Origin: AAA164-E04 sp014239995
Lineage (GTDB): Bacteria; Verrucomicrobiota; Verrucomicrobiia; Limisphaerales; AAA164-E04
Reading direction: 5' to 3'
Length of the DNA stretch: 64,000 bases
NCBI GenBank assembly: GCA_029247315.1
Contig: JAQWLM010000027.1
Coordinates: 23,078-87,077, forward strand
Under the pieces are notes generated by a model. It was not told where the DNA came from. It did no database searches and saw nothing but the letters and a program-made list of their open reading frames with translations. The position numbers and the translations under genes are program-made. Positions 58,612 through 64,000 of this stretch are shown here, in pieces (the stretch's first letter is position 1; each line of letters starts with the position of its first letter).

Positions 58612-59151
58612 ATGTCACGCATAGGTAAAATACCCGTTGATATTCCTGACAAGGTTCAGGTTAAGATTTCTGAACGGCGCGTTCATGTTGAGGGACTCAA
58701 AGGTAAACTTTCTTTGGATGTGCCTCCACTGGCTTCGGCCACACTCGTTGACAACCAAGTTGTTGTAACACGAGCGAACGACCAGAAGGAATCGAAAGCG
58801 CAGCATGGACTGGCGCGATCTCTGATACAAAACATGGTCACTGGCGTGAGCATAGGTTTTGTCAAGAATCTGGAAATACAAGGTGTAGGTTTCAAGGCCG
58901 CCCTGGCCAACAAGAAAATCACATTAAACCTGGGTTACTCGCATGAAATTGTCTACCCCGTGCCCGACACGATACAGGTGACTATTGAGGAAAACGGTAC
59001 CAAGGTAAAAATCGAGGGTCCGGATAAACAACTTGTTGGAAAAGTCGCCTCAGAAATTCGCAGCTATTATCCACCTGAACCCTACAAGGGCAAGGGAGTG
59101 CGTTACAGCGATGAAAAGGTCAAGCGCAAGGAAGGAAAAACGGTTCAGTAA
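58612..59151 (+). CDS. rplF: 50S ribosomal protein L6
   Basis: This 179-residue protein lies near the factor-binding site. It begins MSRIGKIPVDIPDKVQVKI and has GVGFKAALANKKITLNLGYS and the C-terminal EPYKGKGVRYSDEKVKRKEG. A small hairpin follows in the 45-bp gap before rplR. Confidence 0.98.
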   Translation: MSRIGKIPVDIPDKVQVKISERRVHVEGLKGKLSLDVPPLASATLVDNQVVVTRANDQKESKAQHGLARSLIQNMVTGVSIGFVKNLEIQGVGFKAALANKKITLNLGYSHEIVYPVPDTIQVTIEENGTKVKIEGPDKQLVGKVASEIRSYYPPEPYKGKGVRYSDEKVKRKEGKTVQ

Positions 59152-59167
59152 TCAGGCCTGACCCATG

Positions 59168-59187
59168 ATCACGGCCAAATCCGTGAT
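59168..59187 (+). promoter_or_regulatory. Stem-loop between rplF and rplR
   Basis: ATCACGG at 59168-59174 pairs with CCGTGAT at 59181-59187 around a 6-nt loop. No uridine tract follows, so it is more likely a processing or regulatory hairpin than a terminator. rplR starts 9 nt downstream, so it may affect access to its ribosome binding site. Confidence 0.4.
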
Positions 59188-59196
59188 ACCAAAGTA

Positions 59197-59562
59197 ATGA
59201 AACACAACTCACAGCAATACAAAGTTCAGAAACGCAGGTGGCGAACGCGAAAAAAAGTGGTTGGCACTGCCGAACGCCCTCGGATGAGCGTGCGTTTTAC
59301 AGGTAAAAATATATACGTGCAGTTCATTGATGATTCAAAGGGTCATACAATGGTCTCGGTCTCGACCCGACATAAGTCCATGGAAGACCATGCTCAGTTA
59401 AAGGCGAATGTGGAAAGTGCATCCAAGGTGGGTGAGGTCGCCGCATCCAAAGCCAAGGAGGCTGGTATTGACAGGATCGTGTTCGATCGGAGCGGTGCCA
59501 AATATCACGGTAAGGTCAAAGCCCTTGCTGATGCGGCACGTGATGGTGGCCTTACGTTCTAA
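59197..59562 (+). CDS. rplR: 50S ribosomal protein L18
   Basis: This 121-residue protein binds 5S rRNA. It has the blocks RPRMSVRFTGKNIYVQFIDD and IDRIVFDRSGAKYHGKVKAL ADAARDGGL at the C-terminus. The N-terminus is strongly basic. It is 38 bp before rpsE. Confidence 0.97.
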   Translation: MKHNSQQYKVQKRRWRTRKKVVGTAERPRMSVRFTGKNIYVQFIDDSKGHTMVSVSTRHKSMEDHAQLKANVESASKVGEVAASKAKEAGIDRIVFDRSGAKYHGKVKALADAARDGGLTF

Positions 59563-59600
59563 CTTTATTTGCCCTGGACAAAAATCATAGGAGATACATC

Positions 59601-60314
59601 GTGGCTGAGATTCAAAATCAAAGACAAAACAATACCCCCGGCAACAATCGGGGTGGTCCCGGCAGCAATCGGGGTGGCCCTGGCAACAATCGAGGTGGGC
59701 CCGGCAACAATCGGGGCGGATTCCGGGGTGGAGGTGGTCGTTTTGGCCGCCGCCCACGTGGAAGAGATGACAGGCATGGTTCGGATGACAAGGGACCAGA
59801 ATTGTTTGAAAAGGTGATCTACATCAATCGATCATCCAAGGTTGTCAAGGGCGGTCGTCGATTTAACTTCAGCGCATTAGTGGTCGTCGGTAATCGCGAA
59901 GGCAAGGTAGGATTGGGATTTGGCAAAGCTGGGGAGGTTGCCAGTGCCATCAAGAAGGGAAGCGACAATGCGCGCAATGAAATGGTTGGTGTCTCACTCA
60001 GAAACGATACGATTCCTCACGAGGTTCATTCCATCTACGATGGTGCCAATATCCTGCTCAAGCCTGCTTGCCCCGGAACAGGCGTCATTGCAGGCAAAGT
60101 CGTACGTTCGGTTCTCGATGCAGCGGGTGTGTCCAATGTGCTGACAAAATCACTGGGATCCAAAAATGCTGCCAACGTTGCCAAGGCCACTTTACAAGCC
60201 CTGCGAGAGCTCAAACTTAAAGAAGCAATTTATGCGAAACGGGGTATGAAAGTTATACCCCCTGCGGCTGAGAAGGTAACGCAGCCACAAGCGGAAACAA
60301 CCCAAGCAGTTTAA
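59601..60314 (+). CDS. rpsE: 30S ribosomal protein S5 with Gly/Asn/Arg-rich N-terminal extension
   Basis: This 237-residue protein is about 70 longer than E. coli S5. The GTG start has AGGAG 8 nt upstream. Residues 1-60 are low complexity with a repeated NNRGGPG-like heptapeptide (about 3.7 copies, residues 15-40), encoded by a 21-bp tandem repeat at 59643-59720, then FRGGGGRFGRRPRGRDD. The S5 core starts about residue 67 (LFEKVIYINRSSKVVKGG) and contains FGKAGEVASAIKKGSDNARN and GTGVIAGKVVRSVLDAAGV. A further 20 residues extend the C-terminus. S5 lies at the mRNA entry tunnel. The next gene is rplO; rpmD (L30) is missing. Confidence 0.96.
   Translation: MAEIQNQRQNNTPGNNRGGPGSNRGGPGNNRGGPGNNRGGFRGGGGRFGRRPRGRDDRHGSDDKGPELFEKVIYINRSSKVVKGGRRFNFSALVVVGNREGKVGLGFGKAGEVASAIKKGSDNARNEMVGVSLRNDTIPHEVHSIYDGANILLKPACPGTGVIAGKVVRSVLDAAGVSNVLTKSLGSKNAANVAKATLQALRELKLKEAIYAKRGMKVIPPAAEKVTQPQAETTQAV
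59643..59720 (+). repeat. 21-bp tandem repeat in the rpsE 5' end
   Basis: Four units, the last incomplete, each encode NNRGGPG or SNRGGPG. The units at 59643, 59664, 59685 and 59706 differ at some third codon positions, so the peptide is kept while the DNA has drifted; this suggests selection for the protein repeat rather than a very recent DNA expansion. Confidence 0.85.
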
Positions 60315-60324
60315 ATTTAGTACC

Positions 60325-60801
60325 ATGCGACTTCATGATTTAAAGCCTCAACCAGGGGCTAAACACCGCAGAAAACGACTCGGTCGTGGCGAAGGTAGCG
60401 GACTCGGGAAAACCAGTGGACGTGGGCATAAAGGCCAACGATCCCGTTCAGGTGGAACGATCCGAGAGGGTTTTGAGGGTGGTCAGATGCCGTTACATCG
60501 ACGTCTTCCAAAGCGTGGTTTTAACAACGCCAACCACACAATTTACTTTATTCCAGTGAATGTTGAGGACTTGGAAACCTTTGAATCTGGCGCAGTGGTG
60601 GATTTGGAATCCTTGCGCAAGGCCGGCTTGGCGCAGGGAAAAGGCCAGGGTGTTAAAATCCTCGGCCAAGGTGAGCTTAGTAAAAAACTCACTATCCAAG
60701 TACAAGCCTTCAGCGCATCGGCAAAACAAAAGATTGAAACCGCCGGTGGTGTTTGTGAGGTGGTGGCGCGCATTCCCAAAACAGGCCCTCGTGCTCTTTA
60801 A
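60325..60801 (+). CDS. rplO: 50S ribosomal protein L15
   Basis: This 158-residue protein is an organiser of the 50S core. It has MRLHDLKPQPGAKHRRKRLG, GSGLGKTSGRGHKGQRSRSG and GGQMPLHRRLPKRGF, all typical. It follows rpsE by 10 bp, leaving no room for rpmD. secY starts 14 bp later. Confidence 0.98.
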   Translation: MRLHDLKPQPGAKHRRKRLGRGEGSGLGKTSGRGHKGQRSRSGGTIREGFEGGQMPLHRRLPKRGFNNANHTIYFIPVNVEDLETFESGAVVDLESLRKAGLAQGKGQGVKILGQGELSKKLTIQVQAFSASAKQKIETAGGVCEVVARIPKTGPRAL

Positions 60802-60815
60802 TATACTGAAAGCTC

Positions 60816-62195
60816 ATGCTCGGCTCCATTGTCAAAACCTTCAAGAACTGCTTTAAAATCCCAGAGCTAAGAAGTCGAATCATATTTACCCTGGGTTTAC
60901 TGGGTATCTGTCGATTGATTTCGCTCATCCCGGTACCGGGGTTGGATGGTGCGTTACTCTCCGAGTTTCTTGCCGAAACAGCAGAACAAAACAACAACAG
61001 TCTGCTTGGCATGTATAGCCTCTTCACCGGAGGTGCCTTGGAACGCTGTGCCATTGGTTCGCTTGGGATTATGCCCTACATCAGCGCGACCATCATCATT
61101 CAACTCATGACAGCTGTCATGCCTGGATTGAGCAAGTTGGCACGTGAGGAAGGTGGTCGTGCCAAAATTATCCAGTATGGTCGCTACTTAACGGTGATCC
61201 TCTGCCTTGGACAAGGCTTCGTCATGGCTTTGGGGTGGGAAAAGCCGGGTGTACTTTTTCCCGGATTCACAGGTGATCTTGTACTTTCCGATTCGATGAT
61301 CTGGTATCGCATCCAGACGGTCCTGGTGCTGACCTCGGGGACTCTTCTTCTCATGTGGCTTGGTGAGCAAATTACCGAACGTGGCATCGGTAATGGTATC
61401 TCACTTGTCATCACCATCGGCATCCTGGCTAGGCTTCCTGATGCGGTTACCCAAGTTTATCGTATGTTTGTTCCACCAGAAGGTGTTGAGGCCCAGTTCA
61501 ACCTGCTGCATCTCGTTGCACTATTGCTTATTTTCGCTGCCGTTACTGCTATTGTCATTTCTGTGACGCAGGCGCAACGCAAAATACCTGTTCAGTATGC
61601 TCAGCGTGCAGTTGGACGTAAGGTTTATTCTGGGGGTAGTTCATTTATGCCATTGCGAGTCAATTACGCGGGGGTGATGCCTATTATCTTTGCTCAAGCC
61701 ATATTGATGTTCCCAGACAAACTGTTCGCGACACTTGGAAGAACGACTGGTATCAAGTTCTTTGACGAAATCAGTGCCTTAATTGCATACGGGAGTGGCG
61801 GTTACATGCTTCTCGAAGGATTAATGATTCTGTTCTTTTCCTACTTCTGGGTGGCTACTCAGTTCAATGAGATTCAAATTGCTGATGACTTGAAAAAATA
61901 TGGTGGATACATTCCCGGAGTTCGTCCAGGAAATGCCACGAGTGATTTCCTGCATCGTACCATGAGCCGCATTACTTTTGCTGGTGCCATGTTTTTGACC
62001 GGAGTTGCGATTATCCCACTTTTGATGCATCGGGCGATGGATGTGCCATTTGCAGCAGCTACTTTCTTTGGCGGGACAAGTCTTCTCATTACAGTAGGGG
62101 TGGTGCTGGATACCATGCGACAAATGGAATCCCACTTATTGACACGCCATTATGATGGCTTTCTCAAAAAGGGGAAAATTAAAGGACGATTTTAA
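60816..62195 (+). CDS. secY: Preprotein translocase subunit SecY
   Basis: This 459-residue inner-membrane protein forms the Sec channel with ten membrane helices. It has RLISLIPVPGLDG, GIMPYISATIIIQLM, GNGISLVITIGI and a cytoplasmic QRKIPVQYAQR loop typical of SecY. SecE is encoded at 37027 in the same window. map follows after 56 bp; adk, which lies here in many bacteria, is absent. Confidence 0.98.
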   Translation: MLGSIVKTFKNCFKIPELRSRIIFTLGLLGICRLISLIPVPGLDGALLSEFLAETAEQNNNSLLGMYSLFTGGALERCAIGSLGIMPYISATIIIQLMTAVMPGLSKLAREEGGRAKIIQYGRYLTVILCLGQGFVMALGWEKPGVLFPGFTGDLVLSDSMIWYRIQTVLVLTSGTLLLMWLGEQITERGIGNGISLVITIGILARLPDAVTQVYRMFVPPEGVEAQFNLLHLVALLLIFAAVTAIVISVTQAQRKIPVQYAQRAVGRKVYSGGSSFMPLRVNYAGVMPIIFAQAILMFPDKLFATLGRTTGIKFFDEISALIAYGSGGYMLLEGLMILFFSYFWVATQFNEIQIADDLKKYGGYIPGVRPGNATSDFLHRTMSRITFAGAMFLTGVAIIPLLMHRAMDVPFAAATFFGGTSLLITVGVVLDTMRQMESHLLTRHYDGFLKKGKIKGRF

Positions 62196-62251
62196 GGAAC
62201 CGTGACTCAAGGATCAGGAACGGTCCGAGTTGTCTCCAACTCCCTAGCGAA

Positions 62252-63031
62252 ATGATTCGCAGCAAGAATGAAAAGGAAATCGCGAGCATGCGTGAGGCTG
62301 GCGCACTAGCCAACGCGGTGCTGCTTGATGTTGCCAAATCCATTGCACCAGGTGTCACCACACGGGAGATTGATGTTTATGCGTCGGAATGTATTCAGGG
62401 GTATGGTGCGAAATCGGCCTTCCTCGGTTACAGAGGTTATCCTTGCCACACCTGCATTTCAGTAAATGAGGAAGTAGTGCATGGTATCTGTGGGGAGCGT
62501 GGTATTCAATTTGGAGACATCATCAGTCTGGATGTTGGTGTTATTTATCAGGGATTCATCGGTGATAATGCCCTGACAGTGGCCGCTGGTGGTTGTGACC
62601 TTTCCACTCAAAATCTGATGGACGTTACTGAACATGCGCTTCACGAAGGGATTTCCAAGGCTGTGAAAGGTAACCGGGTGGTGGATATATCCAGAGCGAT
62701 CCAGAATCATGTTGAGTCAAATGGGTTTACGGTCGTAAGGGAGTTCGTTGGACACGGAGTTGGAAGGAAAATGCACGAGGAGCCCCAGATCCCAAATTTT
62801 GTCGACGGATCACCGTCACCTAAATTGAAATCCGGGATGACCATCGCCATAGAACCAATGGTCAATATGGGGGGGCCTGAAGTGCGCGTGTTGGCCGACC
62901 AGTGGACAGTCATTACTAAGGATCGAAAACCGTCTGCCCACTTTGAACACACCATCCTTGTCACGGATGGAGAACCAGAAATTTTAACATGTGCGATCCG
63001 GACGGATTTGAAGACAAAGGCATTGTCTTAA
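62252..63031 (+). CDS. map: Methionine aminopeptidase type I
   Basis: This 259-residue enzyme removes the initiator Met from new proteins. Metal ligands are seen as Asp in ISLDVGVIYQGFIGDNA (two Asp), His in GHGVGRKMHEEP, Glu in IAIEPM and Glu in HFEHTILV. HTCISVNEEVVHGI is the usual substrate-pocket region. The last 43 bp overlap the start of infA in another frame, which is unusual. Confidence 0.97.
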   Translation: MIRSKNEKEIASMREAGALANAVLLDVAKSIAPGVTTREIDVYASECIQGYGAKSAFLGYRGYPCHTCISVNEEVVHGICGERGIQFGDIISLDVGVIYQGFIGDNALTVAAGGCDLSTQNLMDVTEHALHEGISKAVKGNRVVDISRAIQNHVESNGFTVVREFVGHGVGRKMHEEPQIPNFVDGSPSPKLKSGMTIAIEPMVNMGGPEVRVLADQWTVITKDRKPSAHFEHTILVTDGEPEILTCAIRTDLKTKALS

Positions 63032-63195
63032 GGAAAATTGGAGAGGAACGACTCTTGATCAAGATGGCAAATGGCCACCTTGTGATAGGGGTTCTTCCAA
63101 AAAAAACAAAATTAGAATTGTCAGGGGTAAGATCAAACGATAAGGTCGCCGTTTTCTTCTCACCTGCTGACATGAGTAGGGGAACCATTTTATAG
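62989..63195 (+). CDS. infA: Translation initiation factor IF-1, divergent
   Basis: This 68-residue protein matches the IF-1 OB-fold along its length: EDKGIVLRKIGEERLLIKMA, ANGHLVIG, NDKVAVFFSPADMSRGTIL. The position between map and rpmJ is also the usual one. The part equivalent to the E. coli GKMRKNYIRI loop is changed (KKTKLELSGV), and the C-terminal basic tail is missing. No start codon exists in frame after the map stop until the middle of the domain, so it most likely starts at the ATG at 62989, 43 bp inside map. A rare non-ATG start is a less likely alternative. Confidence 0.85.
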   Translation: MCDPDGFEDKGIVLRKIGEERLLIKMANGHLVIGVLPKKTKLELSGVRSNDKVAVFFSPADMSRGTIL

Positions 63196-63215
63196 CAAAT
63201 GGACAAGATTGATTT

Positions 63216-63329
63216 ATGAAAGTTAGAGCATCAGTTAAAAAACTTTGTGAGCACTGTCGCATTATCCGCCGGAAGGGCGTGATACGCGTGGTATGCAGCA
63301 ATCCGCGTCATAAGCAGCGACAAGGCTGA
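63216..63329 (+). CDS. rpmJ: 50S ribosomal protein L36
   Basis: This 37-residue protein reads MKVRASVKKLCEHCRIIRRK and ends in CSNPRHKQRQG. The zinc ligands CxxC (Cys11, Cys14), Cys27 and His32 are present, so it is the zinc-binding form. It lies 20 bp after infA and 18 bp before rpsM. Confidence 0.97.
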   Translation: MKVRASVKKLCEHCRIIRRKGVIRVVCSNPRHKQRQG

Positions 63330-63347
63330 TTGGAAGGATAGATTTTT

Positions 63348-63743
63348 ATGGCTAGAATCATGGGTGTAGATATTCCCGGACAAAAGCGAATCGATATCGC
63401 ATTGCGATACATGTATGGCATCGGTCCGGCCGTTTCGAACGAAATCATTGAGGCAACAGGTATTAATCCTGCCACGCGGGCGAAAGACCTTTCAGATGAA
63501 CAATTGTCAAAAATTGTTCATGCCATTCAAGAAGGGAAGTATGTCATCGAAGGCGACCTGCGGCGTGAAATAAGCATGAACCTGAAGCGTATGCAAGCCA
63601 TCAAGTGTTACCGCGGAATTCGGCACATTCGTGGTTTGCCTGTTCGTGGGCAACGTACATCGACTAATGCTCGTTCGCGTAAAGGTGCACGCAAGACAGT
63701 AGGTATTCAGCGCAACCCCAACGCCAAAACTGGCATACATTAA
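63348..63743 (+). CDS. rpsM: 30S ribosomal protein S13
   Basis: This 131-residue protein binds the 30S head and contacts P-site tRNA. It begins MARIMGVDIPGQKRIDIALR and has the helix-two-turn-helix region YMYGIGPAVSNEI, and CYRGIRHIRGLPVRGQRT at the C-terminal part. It is about ten residues longer than E. coli S13. Confidence 0.98.
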   Translation: MARIMGVDIPGQKRIDIALRYMYGIGPAVSNEIIEATGINPATRAKDLSDEQLSKIVHAIQEGKYVIEGDLRREISMNLKRMQAIKCYRGIRHIRGLPVRGQRTSTNARSRKGARKTVGIQRNPNAKTGIH

Positions 63744-63765
63744 GGCAACCCGCTAAATCGTTATT

Positions 63766-64000
63766 ATGGCAGAAGAAGAACAAAAAAAAGCCGATTCCAA
63801 GAATCCCGAACCGGCGCCCAAGGTTCCCGTGGAAGGCACCTCTAAAAAGGAAGAGGCCAAGGCTAAGCCCACTGCCTCCCCTGAAAAGGAAGAGGCCAAG
63901 GCTAAGCCCACTGCCTCCCCTGAAAAGGAAGAGGCCAAGGCTAAGCCCACTGCCTCCCCTGAAAAGGAAGAGGCCAAGGCTAAGCCCACTGCCTCCCCTG
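63766..64000 (+). CDS. rpsK: Probable 30S ribosomal protein S11, N-terminal repeat extension only
   Basis: The gene is cut by the window end after 78 codons. What is visible is a low-complexity, charged N-terminus: MAEEEQKKADSKNPEPAPK, then a 13-residue repeat (KEEAKAKPTASPE) three times with a fourth copy that runs off the edge. No S11 core is within the window. The call rests on position: rpsK follows rpsM in the alpha operon of most bacteria. If correct, S11 here has at least 75 additional residues. It could also be an unrelated Lys/Glu/Ala-rich protein. Confidence 0.6.
   Translation, partial: MAEEEQKKADSKNPEPAPKVPVEGTSKKEEAKAKPTASPEKEEAKAKPTASPEKEEAKAKPTASPEKEEAKAKPTASP
63847..64000 (+). 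repeat. 39-bp tandem repeat at the probable rpsK 5' end
   Basis: Units start at 63847, 63886, 63925 and 63964, the last running off the window. They appear identical at the DNA level (each begins AAGGAAGAGGCC), unlike the drifted repeat in rpsE. Identity over all visible copies suggests recent expansion or ongoing slippage, or an assembly effect. Confidence 0.9.

Noticed and set aside
59398..59757. 119-codon minus-strand frame with CCRDHPDCC-like repeats
   Set aside because: The repeats are the reverse complement of the 21-bp repeat in rpsE; no independent evidence of a cysteine-rich protein.
63753..63989. Minus-strand frame with a repeated GLALASSFSGEAV peptide
   Set aside because: It is the antisense of the 39-bp repeat in the probable rpsK and has no gene context.
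63847..64000. Regular repeat considered as a CRISPR array
   Set aside because: Units are directly tandem without spacers and lie in frame in a coding sequence.

Overview
The window reads as a chromosomal segment of a Gram-negative bacterium of the PVC group, most likely Verrucomicrobiota. The evidence is the mix of secreted formylglycine-type sulfatases, a DUF1501 plus DUF1549/DUF1553 plus cytochrome/WD40 gene set, Tat-exported Gfo/Idh/MocA oxidoreductases, an ASPIC/UnbV-type repeat protein and a DUF2339 membrane protein, next to ordinary bacterial ribosomal operons. The phylum call is an inference from gene content; the window has no rRNA gene to confirm it.

Region 1 (1-35100) is accessory and mostly minus strand. 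It holds part of a sugar ABC importer (ATPase cut by the window edge, lipoprotein binding protein), a sulfatase, a Gfo/Idh/MocA dehydrogenase, a PHP phosphoesterase with a 2-keto-3-deoxygluconate kinase-like enzyme (4405-6416), and a three-gene surface/periplasmic operon (6672-13358). Opposite to that operon run a secreted oxidoreductase and a translationally coupled pair of HtrA-like proteins, one an intact serine protease and one a pseudoprotease with a PDZ domain inside its protease fold (13460-16953). Further on are a frameshifted methyltransferase remnant, an SDR, a second sulfatase, a gene-poor kilobase, a YebC-family protein, an esterase-NagA pair, a PfkB sugar kinase, a Sel1 protein, a 1127-residue TPR/repeat protein, the DUF2339 protein, a small OB-fold lipoprotein and a Tat-exported oxidoreductase. 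Together these suggest a heterotroph that imports and processes sulfated or uronic-acid/amino-sugar polysaccharides.

Region 2 (35247-64000) is core and entirely plus strand: promoter, tRNA-Thr, tuf, tRNA-Trp, tRNA-Ser, secE, nusG, rplKAJL, rpoBC, rpsLG, fusA, then the S10 and spc operons through secY, map, infA, rpmJ, rpsM and the start of a probable rpsK. The tuf-secE-nusG, rif, str, S10, spc and alpha clusters are fused into one run of about 28 kb. There is no second tuf after fusA and no rpmD between rpsE and rplO.

The most notable observations are: an EF-Tu whose switch I lacks the usual RGITI sequence; the pseudoprotease with a PDZ domain embedded in its barrel; N-terminal low-complexity repeats on both S5 and the probable S11; an infA gene that starts inside map; and RNA hairpins in the rplJ-rplL and rplL-rpoB gaps. 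No CRISPR array, prophage or insertion sequence was seen.
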